NCBI GenBank assembly: GCA_013397435.1
Contig: VZRG01000294.1
Span: forward strand, 1-64,000
From: Erythrocercus mccallii
Lineage: Eukaryota > Chordata > Aves > Passeriformes > Dicruridae
Length of the DNA stretch: 64,000 nucleotides
Direction of reading: 5' to 3'
The translations under genes were made by a program, and so were the position numbers. Shown one piece after another: positions 1-13,200 of the stretch (position 1 is its first letter; each line of letters opens with the position of its first letter). A model generated the notes under the pieces. The model searched no databases and was not told where the DNA came from. It saw only the letters and a list, made by a program, of their open reading frames with translations.

Positions 1-1105
1 CTGGAAAAGCTGGCAGCCCATGGCTTGGACAGGAGCACTCTGTGCTGGGTTAGGAACTGGCTGCATGGCCAGGCCCAGAGAGTGATGGTGAATGGTGCTG
101 CATCCAGCTGGGAACAGTCACCAGTGGTGTTCCTCAGGGGTCTGTGCTGGGGCCAGCTCTGTTCAATATTTTTATTGATGACATGGATGAGGGCATGGAG
201 GCTTTAATTAGTAAATTTGCGGATGACACTAAGCTGGGAGTGTGTGTCCATCTGTTGGAAGGTGTCCATCTGTTGGAAGGACGGCTCTGCAGAGAGACCT
301 GGAATGTTTGGTTGGATGGGCAGAGTCCAATAGGATGAAGTTTACTAAGTTCAAGTGCTGAGTCTTCCATTTTGGCCACAAAACTCCCTGCAACATTACA
401 GGCTGGGAACGGTGTGGCTGGACAGTGCCCAGGCAGAAAGGGACCGGGGGCACTGGTGACAGCAGCTGAACATGAGCCAGCAGTGTGCCCTGGTGACCAA
501 GAAGGCCAATGGCATCCTGGCCTGGATCAGGAACAGTGTGGCCAGCAGGAGCAGGGAGGTCATTCTTCCCCTGCACTGGGCCCTGATGAGGCCACACCTT
601 GAGTGCTGTGTGCAGTTCTGGCCCTTCTGTTTAGGGAGGATGTTGAGATGCTCGAGCATGTTCAGAGCAGGCAACGAGGCTGGTGAGGGTCTTGGAACAC
701 AAACCCTGTGAGGAATGGCTGAGGGAACTGGGGTTGTTCAGCCTGGAGAAAAGGAGACTCAGGGGTGACCTTATCACTCTCTACAAGTCCCTGAAAGGTG
801 GCTATAGGTAGGTGGGGTTGGTCTCTTTCTCCAGGCAACAACTGACAGAACGAGAGGACGTAGTCTCAAGCTTCGCCAAGGGAAATGTAAGTTGGATATT
901 AGGAAAAAGTTTTTTACAGAAAGGGTAATAAAGTACTGGAATGGTCTGCCTGGGGAGGTGGTGGAGTCACCATTCCTGCATGTGTTTAAAAAAGGACTGG
1001 ATGCACTTGGTGCCACAGTCTAGCTGAGGTGTTAGGGCATGGGTTGACCTCAATAATCTTGGAGGTCTCTTCCAGACTGTCATTCTGTGTGTGTCTGTGT
1101 GATAG
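1..1105 (+). mobile_element. CR1 LINE, 3' portion, 5' end outside window
   Basis: The left edge translates as a broken CR1 reverse-transcriptase C-terminus, with a recognisable FIDDMDEG...SKFADDTKLG segment near 165-240. It runs on into the typical CR1 3' region (AGGTTG-like and GGAGGTCTCTTCCAGAC) and ends in ATTCTGTG-type octamers near 1080-1105. Frameshifts and stops show it is dead. An 18-bp direct duplication (TGTCCATCTGTTGGAAGG at 245-262 and 263-280) lies inside it. It sits in NDUFAF2 intron 1, antisense to that gene. Confidence 0.9.
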
Positions 1106-3406
1106 ACTAAGCAAAATTTCTTCCCTGAAATTAGAAAATATCTATATAGAAATATCAAGTGCATTTCAATAGCATGGAAAAATGTCTCAATTTTGATGTG
1201 AAGAAACTGTTACAGAGATACAAGCTATTACACCGAGTAGTAAAAAAAAATCCCAAACAAATAAGATAATAATCACAACTTATTGCTATAACTATTATTT
1301 TGATTCTTTTATAATCATTACATAAGTTTAATTTAGATTTTTGTTTTGTATCAGACAGTAGTGGCAAAGATCTATTGCTATTACAAATGGGAACTAAGAA
1401 AAACAATACCAGTATTTGCAAATCTCCACAGATAGGTAAAAATGTAGTCTTTGACTCTTTAGAATTACTAGAATTACCTGGATTAGTAGTTCAACTAGCA
1501 TTTCAAACCACAGGAACCACTGGATTGTTCTCATTCCTGGTTGCTTTTTAGGTCTTTACACAGCTTATGCCATGAACTAGACCAAGTAACTCCTCTTGCT
1601 GAAAAAAATCAGCACAATAGGTTAGACAGGCAACAGACTTAGCATAAGGCTGCACAAACACTTGTAATGAGTATTAGAAGTACTTGTAATGAGTACTAGA
1701 CTCTACTAACTCTCAGATCAGAGATTTACTTTATCACACAAATAAATACGGATGATAATTTTACAACAGCCAAGTGGTTTTGCAGAAAATGGAACCATTA
1801 GCAGTTTAAATTTTGGCAATTTTAGATTTCAGTGTTTCTATCATATTGTCTAGATCAAGTATTTACAGTTTGTGTCTATACATTGGTTTAAACACCAGAA
1901 CACACCACATGCATTAAATTAGCCATTTAAACACAGAACTCTCTCAATAGGTATTTTGCAAAAGTGGCAAAAAGTGAAATTCTGGAAGACAACAGATACT
2001 CTGTTATTGATGTCAAAAGAATAAGTTTTGTCTCATTTCTTATGGAAAATCATTTCAAGTCTGCATTTTAAAAACCTTATGTAGTAAAAGAGAAACATAA
2101 AGATGATTCTGTCCATAATCAAGCCATCTTTATTAACGATCATTTCCTAACTGACTAAATATAGGAAAATATACATTACAGCTGCTTATGAAAGTTGTGT
2201 CACTATATTTGAAACATTCATAGTTTCACAATTAGAGGTTGTTGGCACCATATCAAAATTTTTAAACTGTTTCTGGAGGATCAATCAGTCTGAAGCTTTA
2301 GTTGTTTCAATATTTTGGTGACTACACTAACCAGCACTGTAGCTAACATATATGGAAAAGCCACCGCTTCTAAAGTACAAGTATATACAGTCTGATGGCT
2401 AAACATCAACTCTAGCACTTTTCGGGCATATTTAAACAGTCTTTGCAGACTCCTGGCAATAACCAGCTCTGAAGCTTCTCTCTTATTCTGCCTGAACCTT
2501 TCACAACTCTCATACAGCTATGAAGCTCTTGTGCATGAAATAAGCTTATCTGTTTTTCAGTTTCTTTCAACACAAAATGAAAGCTTGTTGACAGGAGAAC
2601 AAGGAAAGCTGCTAGATACAAACAAATCAAGCTAACACTGACCTTGCTGTGCCTGGCTGTCCTTGTGCTAGTCTGAAAAAGTAGTAGCAAGGACCACTTG
2701 GAGTAAAAGTGCAGGACCATCTAGTAGACAACACCTACTATCCTTAATTGCAGTCTTTTAAAATTGCCTTTGGTTTTGTGGGTGTCCCCTCACCTCCTAC
2801 CCCGTAATTGCTATTGTTATTAACTGTTTTGCTTTAAAAATTCAATCATTTGTGCCATTTGGTCATGGGAGCAAGTGTTACTTTAGTATCCTGTTACTGG
2901 ATGCATCTGCTCCAGACAACTGCTAGCAGTCCTACTAGAAAACACAGATCTTGACATTCTGAGTACCTGGGAACTTTACTTCCCCGTTCCTCAATTCCTA
3001 ATCAGTAGGTCTGCTTTATGAGCAGAAAGAGCAGAAGCAGAAGAGCAGAAGCAGCCAGCAGTCTCCTCTGAGAAACAACTTATTGTACTGAAGATGCTGA
3101 ATTAAGACAAGACTTTGAATTCCTCTCTTATGCACGGTACCTTCAGAGAAACAGTATCAAGATTCAGCTGACTTAAATTTAACAATGCCGTAGTAAATTT
3201 ACTTATCAATCTTCATGACTAGCCTTTATATGAATCAAATATGAATTATATTCCTGGATGAATTCCTCCCCTGATTTAGGCAGAACCTTCACTTTGACTG
3301 CTATTAGTCTTTGGGTAGCACATTATAATCCAGAGAGCAAAACATGACACGTAAGACCTCAATTTGTATCTCTCTCTCCCTATATATATACATACATATA
3401 TATATA
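1106..3406. other. NDUFAF2 intron 1, AT-rich, no gene seen
   Basis: No exon, RNA gene or clear repeat was recognised. A 22-bp unit beginning CTTGTAATGAGTA is tandemly duplicated at about 1661-1701. A short AGCAGAAG-rich patch lies near 3018-3058. The longest open frame (minus, 2412-2720) has no recognisable homology and no splice context. Confidence 0.5.
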
Positions 3407-3408
3407 TG
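3381..3408. repeat. (TA)n microsatellite
   Basis: A run of TA dinucleotides broken by two CATA units, directly abutting the start of the LTR fragment that follows. Confidence 0.9.
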
Positions 3409-3745
3409 TAGGGTTTGTGTGGCTGGGTTCTGTTAGTGGAGGGGATGGCTACAGAGAGCTTCTCTTCCCTGAGAAGCTGTGAGAAGTTCCCCCATGTCTG
3501 ACAGAGGCAACACCAGACAGTTACAGGATGGACCCACCCCTGGCCAAGGCCAAGCCTATCAGCAACACTGGTGGCATCTCTGATTTAACATACTTAAGAA
3601 GGAAAAAAAGTTACTGCGCAGATGAAATTGCAACCAAAGGAGAGTGAGAATATGAGAGGTAAAACACTGCAGACACCATAGTAAAGCAAACAAGGGTAAA
3701 AGCGTGTTCCAGGTGCCAAACCAGATTCCCCTCCAGCCCAAATTT
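3407..3745 (+). mobile_element. Endogenous retrovirus LTR fragment
   Basis: The start resembles the 5' end of an avian LTR family that opens with GGGTTTGTGTGG, then a GGAGGGG stretch and an AGAAGCTGTGAGAAG motif. The reverse complements of these motifs occur at the right ends of the LTRs at 37.4-38.0 kb and 54.4-55.4 kb, which makes this copy plus-oriented. Similarity fades after about 3745, so it is truncated. No retroviral coding sequence is attached. Confidence 0.65.
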
Positions 3746-6014
3746 ATCTGGCTACAAATCTCCTGAGGGTCTTCTTGTGGTCATTTGGAAACATCCCACT
3801 CCTCAAAACTCCCTTTTATGGTCCTGGATCTTCTGAAGAATCTTCTTTCCTGAAGAGTATCTCAAATATGTGGTCAGGTTGTGATGTATTTCTCTTACCA
3901 TTCTTTACTCCAGCACTCCATCTCTCTTCTCAAAACTAAGACATCAACTAGTACGTATTAATCATTAATATAAGTTAATAATAAAGCATTAGGTGTCACA
4001 AGACTTATTAGTCACAACAGGGAGTTAGCACAAGGCCACACTGATGTCTGGTATTTGTACTAAGCACTGTGTGGTACAAAACTAAGCACTAACCCTGAGT
4101 ATTGGGGTCATACACTACTGTGCTAAAGTTAAAAGAATTTTCCAATATCTTCCCCCACTGCTGCATAGACTTCTTGAAGAAGCATTACTTGTTCATCTGT
4201 ATTGGATGTTATGTTCAGTGGACATCCTGCTGCATATTGCTATGTATCTTTCCATTCTGTCTTCCTGTTTGTAGTTGTCTGCACTAACTTTTCTTCATCC
4301 TGGAGTCTGACATTCCTCTTAAGACACAAAATATCAATCAGTACATGTGCTTAATAATTCCAAAGCTAGTGACATTTTCAGTTCCTACAGCACCAAGCAC
4401 TGCCTGCAAAAGTATGTCAGAATCCACCCTTTGATCTCTTCTAAATTTCATACTGACTGCAATTCTACTGACTGCTGATGGTGTTTCCAGATCATCTAGT
4501 TGAAAGAGGCTAGTCAGATCACTCCTTCACTTCAAGGATGAAATAACATATTGTTTTTCATACACACATGGCCATAAACAAAGGACATTTAGAATTTAAG
4601 ATCTTTTGTCCCTATTTCACCATTTCCACTCCCTCAACCAGTCACATTAATTTCTTGATGTTCTTCCTTTCTGTGCAACCCCTGTGCCCAGAGCATGAGT
4701 ATGAAACTGATTCTTCCCTCTCCTCAAAGCAAAGCAGTTCTTGTATTGGCAAACCTGACCTTAATGCTATAAAGCCTCTGGTGACAGAAACTTTGTTATT
4801 TTAAAGATTTATAAAGAACACAAACTTATTGCACAAAGCAGAAGCAAGACCTAATTCTTTACCACGTTCTCTATTCTTCAGGAGAACTTTAAAAAGCTAC
4901 AGTGGCCCACAGGGTAGCATGCCAACATTACTCAGCTATTTTTAATCTCGTGGTTTCTCAACTGCACTGTTTTGTTAAGCTCTTTGTCCTTTTAGCTCCT
5001 CTTTTAAAATGACTGGTGGGTAGTCCCACCACTTTTATTTAAATGCTTAATTTTATTTGCACTCTTATTTTACAGTAACAAACAATTCCTAAAAAAAGAT
5101 ACACCAAACTAGGTACCAGCAAAAATGGACACTGCAAATTTTCACATCAGAATCACAAGTAACAAAGCATGTACCCAATTTCATATAAATAATGCACTGA
5201 AATTAATTATACACGCATATTAGAAAAAAAGTTCCCTGTACCTGCTAGTGACATACTTGCATTCTCTTATGTAAAATCTGCTCTTTCGTTTCCCAACGTG
5301 ATTTCAAACCCTAAAACTTCAAACATAGTAGGTGATTTGTTCTTTTTATGCATATTAATGGTAGATTTTTTCCTCCTTTGCAACCAGAAAAGTTGAACTC
5401 TCCTTTATTTCAGAATAATGAAACTAAAAGGTGTTGATATGCCAACAATACTGATTGATACAATGATCATATTTGCAACACACTCAGCCCTATTAATCTC
5501 AGCTCTACAAGTGTCAGCTGTTCAAACCACCACAACTAAAACACAGCTAAGATTTTTTCACATATTAAAAACACCTATCTTTCTAGCACTACACCACCTT
5601 TTTCTCTTTATACACTGTAGAAGAGAGTTATTAACACGAGGAATTTTTAAATTTTTTTTTGTTTTTTACAATCTGATTTTTTGGTAATTGAAGAAACCTA
5701 AAAAAAGATACCCACTCAAACCATTATCTCTTCACACACCTCTACTGAAAGAATCAAAACAGCTTTTCAAGCCAAATGCACAATAATTAACTTACAAATG
5801 TACAGCATGTGAATGTTAATAGTAGCAGGCAGAATTCAACAAGATCAGCATCTCAGTTTAATACTAATATACACACTGAAGATCAAACTCGGCCACAGCA
5901 ACGGCCAGATAATATGCAAGTTACTACCTGTCCTCATGACTACTTATTGCTATTCCTGTTTTTTCAAGTCAGAGATTAACATACCATGCCTCTTGCCAGT
6001 TTGCTTCTGGCAGC
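3746..6014. other. NDUFAF2 intron 1, no gene seen
   Basis: AT-rich unique-looking sequence with only short frames that lack recognisable domains. I see no RNA gene or dated repeat. Confidence 0.5.
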
Positions 6015-7275
6015 TAAAAGAAAAACATATGGAACAGATTATCATGAGTGCTCTCATGCAGCACATCCAGGAGAATGAGGGGGTCAGGTCCAGCTAGCAT
6101 GAGTTTAGGAAAGGCAGGTCTTGCTTGACCAACCCGATCTCCTTTTACAACCAGATGAGCAGCTTAATGGATGAGAGAAAGGCTGTGGATATTATCTACT
6201 CAGACTTCAGTAAAGTCTTCAACACTGTGTCCCATGGCAATCTCCTTGAAATTCTGGTACTGTTGCTTGGAAAGATGCACTTATCTCACTAAAAACTGTC
6301 TGCACAGCTGACCCCAGGGAGTGGTGGTGGAGCTACATCCAGCTGGTGGCTGGTCACGAGTGGGGTTCCCCCGGGCTCCATACTGGAGCCATCCCTGTTC
6401 AGTTTCGTTACTGATGATCTCAATGAGGGGATTGAATACACTCTCAGTGAGTTAGCAGATACACTAAGCTGGGTGGGAGCGCTATCTCTTGGAGGGATCT
6501 GGACAGGCTGGATCATGGGCTGAGGCCAATGGTGGGAGGTTCAACAAGGCCCAGTGCCGGCTCCTGCCCTTGGGTCACAACAGCCCCAGGCAGCTCCACA
6601 GGCTGGGACAGAGTGGCTGGAAAGTGCCCAGTGGAAAAGGACCTGGGAATCTGGTGATAGCCAGGGTGTGCCCAGGTGGCCAAGAAGGCCAATGGCATCC
6701 TGGCCTGGATCAGCAATGCTGTGGCAGCAGGAGCAGGGCAGGGATTGTCCCCCTGTGCTGGGCACTGCTGAGGCCACCCCTCGAGTGCTGTGTCCAGCTC
6801 TGGGCCCCTCGCTGCAAGAAAGACACTGAGGGGCTGGGGTGAGTCCAGAGAAGGGCAGGGGAGCTGGGGAAGGGTCTGGAGCACCAGTCCTGTGAGGAGC
6901 AGCTGAAGGAGCTGGGAGTGTTTGTCCCGGAGAAAAGGAGGCTCAGCGGGTGACCTTGTCACTCTCTTCCCCTGCCTGATAGAAGGGTGTAGCCAGGGGT
7001 CTGCCTCCTGTCTCTGGCAACCAGTGGCACAACCAGAGGAAATGGCCTCAAGTTGCACCAGGGGAGGTTCAGGTTGGACATGAGGAAGAATTTCCTCATG
7101 AAAAGAGCTGTTAAACATTGGAACGGCCTGCCCAGGGAACTGGGGGAATCACCATCCCTGAACCTGTTCACATGGCACTTAGTGCCGTGGTTTAGTTGAC
7201 ATGGTGGTGTTTGGTCAAAGGTTATACTAAATGAACTTGGAAGCCTTTTTCATACCTTTATGATTCTATATCATT
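6015..7275 (+). mobile_element. CR1 LINE, 3' portion
   Basis: Typical CR1 reverse-transcriptase-derived sequence: GAACAGATTATCATGAGTGC near 6031, then the segment encoding a degenerate SDFSKVFNTVSHGN near 6200, and on to the 3' region. It ends with a tail including ATGATTCTATAT near 7259. Multiple frameshifts and stops show it is inactive. Its body at about 6840-7220 is nearly identical to the opposite-strand CR1 copy at 15.0-15.44 kb. Confidence 0.92.
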
Positions 7276-10200
7276 GCAAACAAACACAAGATTTTCAAAT
7301 ATTAATGCTTTTATAATCTGCAATGAGCTCTTCAAAGTGTAATTGCTTTACTACGTAAAGTATCACAGTAAAGTATCAATCACAATAGATTGAAAAGCTA
7401 TTTTGTCATTCCAGAATTACAGTCCTAGAAACTAGCAGTCTGCAGTGCAAATCTTATTTCTGTACAAACATACACACAATAATTTTAGAACTATGTTTCT
7501 GTATTCTATAATCTCTTCATAGAGGAATACTCAAGAGAGCTGTCAGTACTTGTTGCTCTTCTGGTTTTGAAACAACGTTGCCACCACCTGGACAAACGTC
7601 TAACTGCCAGGTATTGCTTGGTGTCAGTGTCCCTATCTGGAAAAAGAAAAAACCCACACTTTCTCAATAGAATTATTTCTATAACCAAGATAATGTGATC
7701 TTCAAAAATATGATTTTCAATTCATGAATCAATATTCAAATTCTGTATTTCACTAGTATCTTAACATTAAACATGTAAAACTCAAATTTATTAGCTTTCC
7801 ACCAACATTTGAAAAACTAACTTAAGAAACTACTTTTTATGTTCAGTAATATGATGTACAATTATCTGCAATTCTCAATAATCAGCTTACAAATGCTTTA
7901 TACAATCACAACCAGTTTCTGTCTCTTCCTCAGACTTCATTCCTGTTAGCAAGGAAGCTAACAGACTCAGAAGAAAACCACAGCTTTTATCTCTGAAGAT
8001 ATGCTTTGGAGATTTGTTGCTTCTTCCACTCTCTGCCATTCATCATAAAGCATTACAGGAATGTTTCAGTCTAGTCTTCAACAAAAAGCTGGGGTTTATA
8101 AAAGATTTTGAAGGAAAGTAGAAATTCTACCCTAAACTTCTGGTGCACAGGAAGGTGACAGGCTACTACCTAAAACAAGAAACAAGGAGCAACTAAAAGT
8201 ACTATGGAGGAGTCCTTTAGTTTCAACAGAACCTTAAATCTTTCTAAAAAACTATCATTAAAAAAATGTACATACTTCAACTGAAGACTGGATTCAATCA
8301 GATTCAATTTTTATATATTATGCAACAGAATACTAGTATTTTTCCTTACACAAATTCTTCTTTATTTATGCATTTCTGGTTTGTTGAGAGTTTCATGCAC
8401 AAGATACAGGCTTATGCAAATGTGAGTGGGCATTTCACATGAAGAAAATGTTTCCCACAGAAGTCACTGCTTGTTTCAATTATGAGCAACAAAATTTGCC
8501 ACTGAAACTTGGCAACATGTATTTCCACATGTATTGCCACATGTATTTCTCAATGGTACATGTATTTCTCAGTACTATTTGATAAGAGTACAGAGAAACT
8601 TTAGCTTACCACTTTCCTTCTTTAAAGCATCAGAAGCTTAGGCTAGGTATAGGCCCTAAGGCAGAGCCTGTGCAACATATGAAGACCTATGGAATACAGA
8701 ATGCTTCATGCTTTTTCCAGCCATTTCTGGTAATCTGAAGGTCCAAATCAAAACTTAGTCTGCTGTTCCCCTAAAGAGAACTTTAAAGGTTAAGCCATGC
8801 TTTCAAACACTCCTACATAATCTTTGAAATAAACTGACCCCTTGATGATGGCCTACTGTTCTTATAAAAATTTGCATATGATGGTACTTTACAGTGCTCT
8901 TAATCATTACAATACATAAAAGTGCAAATGAAGATACTGAAAAAATTTAAATATAACCTGCTCATTAATCAACCTGTTGAAGAAAAAATTATATACCAGA
9001 TATTAAGTATTTAGGGCCCCTTATTGTCCTGCATTTTTAAACTAAAATGGCTATTAAGAGTCTTTAAAGATTATTTTCAATGGAAAATAGAATCAGCTTT
9101 GCCAGCAAGATATATTGGTTGTAATAAATATACAAACTATATGAAGAATTTGTTTTTCAATTAAAAATATATGAACACTTTAAATATCACTCCATGTTCT
9201 ACTGCAAGAACAATTAATCATGTACCAAAGCTATGGCAATGCCCTGGCAGTATGTTATTTAATAAGAAAAATAAATTACTTACATTGATAAATCTAGTCT
9301 GTTTAGTGAAATACTTGTCCAAGATACTAAAAGGAGTCATCAATCACTACAACTCAGCTGTCTATTCCCACCTTTTACCACAACCAATTGAAGGGTTTTT
9401 TCAGAGTTAATGAGTTATGCTGGATGTTCCTCTCATGACAAGCTTGGTGTAGCTGCATTCGACCAGTGTCATCACTTTAAGGTGATCTCGTAAAAACCTA
9501 CCACTTAAAGAATGTCATTAAATACAGAATCATCCTTACATTCAAATAAGCCCACTGTACTACGTTGAAGGTGTGACCTGACTTTCAAGGTGACATTTTC
9601 CCCACTTGAAAATAAAAGTTCTTGAGAAACATTTAACAGTGTACCTTGTCTCATGTTTCATGTTTTCAGGAAATTAACTACTCTAATTTTGAATCCTCCC
9701 ACATTCTTGTTGACAGTACAGTTACATTTTTAGGATCTTTTCCCTCTATATTGGCATTCAAATTTTTCTCAACTCTTCTATTTCTAGCTATTACTTTCTT
9801 TACTGAATCTAATTACTTCTTACAGTCTAGGGACTTTAAACATTCACTTTCATTCATTCAAGAGAAATAAGACAACCTGACTGAAACAGCATTATTTTAC
9901 ATCTGTCTTCACTTCCACTTCAAAAGGCCAATCCTTTCTATATTCACCCCAGAGAATTACAATACTCTTGCAAACTCATACCTTTTTTACTATTACTTAT
10001 TAGAACATTTTGAATGAAGACAAAACACGTTAAAATCAGCACTTGCACATCACTTTAATCTCCACAGTTACTCCCTTCATCCCAACAAAACCTATTCAAG
10101 TTGCTGGCTCTTCTCCTAAGAGCCTAAGTACTCAAAGACAGGCAAAATCAGGAAAGCAAGGTAACCTTCCTATGATGACAGAGGTAAAGCTGGTCTCAGG

Positions 10201-13200
10201 GTAAAGTTGCTGCACCTTGAGTTTGACTCGGACATTGAAGACCCTAGGATATTGGTGAGACTACATCTATTATTGTGACTTGAATCAAAGCAAGTGTGGT
10301 GTTGTAGTTAATCCTGTACTGCCTTTATTTACCACACACTGATTTGGATCTCAAAATAGTTTTTGAGTGCACAACTTGGTTTTTTTACGAAGAGATCCTC
10401 ATTTATAAAACATCTCAAAAAATAACAGCATATTAGGTGCTGTGGCAATGTGAAAGCCACACCTGCAGCATATACCTAAAAATTTTGTATCCCTTTGAGC
10501 TCTCCAAAGTCTATATTGCAGATACTCATTCCTGGGAAACAGACTAAATTTAAAAAGCAAACTCTCTGAATCACAGATGATGGAGGTGTAAGGAAACTTA
10601 ACATCAACCACTTAGGAAAATCAACACCAGCCACTAGTGTACATTGACCTGTTCCTACCACTCCCTACTACAGACAAGGCCTCCGGTTCCAAAAGTGTTT
10701 TGGACCCTGAACTCAGTGTAGAACACAATTCACAACTGACAGAAAGAAAACAATTCTTTGCATCAAATGCTCCACTATTTCTGTTCAAAATCTCTGCCAA
10801 AGACCACGGTGGTCAGATGGTGTCAGATGGCTTTTGATTGAAGCAGAAGGTGGCATAGACACTGCCTACGTTATTTACTCTCTCCTCCAGCTTAAGGTGG
10901 GATGTTGGTTTGAAACAAAGCCCAGCCCGTCCTGATAGACCTACCTTGTCTAAGTGAAGAGAGAGAAAGCAAGACCTGTTTTGCACTCTCTGCAATATTT
11001 GATCCAGTACAGTACAAAGGGATCAACACATCAGGCCTGGCTCTCTGATAGAGGTACTCAATCCTTCCTAAATCCATAGGGGAGACAGCAAAGCACAGTG
11101 CAGACACACTGCAGTGACCTTGCAATGAAACCTGCACACAACATCTCACTGGTTTCCTCTACAACTCATTTTCTTTCCTGTGTTGCTTCAATCCTGCACT
11201 GCTCTCTATGTAGTTAGGACACTGGGTGAGCTATGAATTATATATGCAGCAGATCTTCCTAATGTACAGCAAATAATGCTGTCCAACTCTTAAAAAGAGA
11301 GCATTGCTTTCTCAGCACTTTTAAATTCCTAATTTCTTTTAAAAACTGTCAGAAATTTTCTGTGTACATTTTAGCTTCTAGAGACCTTCTTCGAGTTCTA
11401 TTACCTTTGCCATCCATATCTTTAAACTTCTTCACAAGGTTATTAAAGCCCACAAATGCCAGGTGTGACCTTGTTTGTACAGCACAGGATGCTGTTCAAA
11501 AATGTTGTGAGAGGCAGTCACTATCACCCATGGCAGTAGGTGCAACCATCTGTAATCACTTCACTAGCGTCAGAATGATTTTTCTCCTTAGCCACAAGCC
11601 TGAGGTGCAACTGGCATACTCTCCTGCTCTGGAACAGATGAAACCTTGTATCTTTTCTATACTGACACCGCAAGGATGGCCATTCACAGAAGGCATAAAT
11701 TACAGTGGGAATGAGTCACCAGTGTGTGGGGAAATAGAATCTCCTACATCCAGTTAACTCTAAACAACAAAGGTCAGGGAGAACTGTATCTTAAAACAGT
11801 AATGAACATTCACAGGGAAGTGAATTTCCTTTTGTAAGGAAAGTGGATGACAGTCTTTCAGCTAGAAATGGAGGAAGAAAATGGGCATGCAAATTAAGAG
11901 GTCACAGAAATGAAACCTGTAACAGCACTACACTTTGATACATGCTATAACAGAAAATTTGTCAGTTGTGTAAATCCATGTTCTCAGAACCCTTTAATCA
12001 ATAAATAATATGTTTTCTCTATTAATAGGTCAGCCTTGATCCCAGCCTACCTGGGATCCCTTAGTTGAATTTTATGACAGTTTGACAGTGGCTTGCCATG
12101 AGATGGTCACAGCTACTTCCCATTTCCTCCTGCACAGTTTGACCTTCAAATGTAATAAAAATACTTTATTGTTTTTCATCCAAATGCCTCATAAAAACTT
12201 TTGAGTAATTCTGCCTTTGACAGGCAGCTGCTGGATTCCCTGCATCTGACAGGGTAGCACTTCAGACTATTCTAAGAACAGCTGCTAGTCTGCTATGCAC
12301 GTGCATAGCAAATTTGTAACCCATATTCTTAAATTTAGCACACAAAAAGGTTTAAAAAAACCAAGTATTGTCCAAGCAGGAAAAAAAATCAATACAAACC
12401 TATCTTCTGAAACCAACAATTTCACATCAGTTTTCACTCACTACGACGTGAATATACTTGGGAGATATTACTTATTCCTCCATTTTTCCAGCACTCAGCC
12501 CAGTTAACATGATTCATGCAGGGTCTGTTTTTCCTTTTACGGTCACTAAAAACTTATTATTTAGCCCAGTTAATTTATTGCTATACTTCCTAGTCTTCAT
12601 CCACATTAGGGTAATTTGTACTTGTTCTTTTAACCACTAGAAGAGGTTACAGCTATGGTATGTCCTTTGTGAGTTTTCACAGATTCTTTGTAAGACATTC
12701 ACAGGATACTTCCTATCTGTTTTCAGAATTTCATGTGAAGCCTGATGCTGCTTTCAGTCTACTTATTTCCCTTTCTCCTTAATGAGTAATGTTAAAAGCC
12801 ACATCTCATGGTCAAGTATGCCTAACAGTGAGTACTGTCAACTACTGTAACATAGAATAAATGAACAGAACATAGAATAAATCAACAGAATAAAAAGCAA
12901 CGTTTGAACATTTTCATCTAAAAAACCCACATCCATTTCTTTTGTTAGCAGAAGACATGCTTACATCTTTCAGAGTTCTGTCATTCTGCTGATGCTGAGT
13001 GATTAAGGTTTTTTTAGATCAAGCTAAAGCACAGTGACAAATATACAGAAAATAAGCAGAATTTTCACAAAATCATAGCAGCAGTACTTCCTATATGAAC
13101 TTTCCTATTCTCTAGTTACATAGAAAAAAGAAAAAGGGAGAATTCACTGACTGTGAACGATCATATGGAAGATATGGTCTTATTCTTCAGGGTGTAAATT

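Noticed and set aside
144..338. Reverse-transcriptase coding gene at the left edge
   Set aside because: The CR1 frame is short and interrupted by stops and a duplication; it is a dead retroposon.
2412..2720. 102-residue minus-strand frame in NDUFAF2 intron 1
   Set aside because: A hydrophobic stretch is present, but there is no homology, promoter or splice support.
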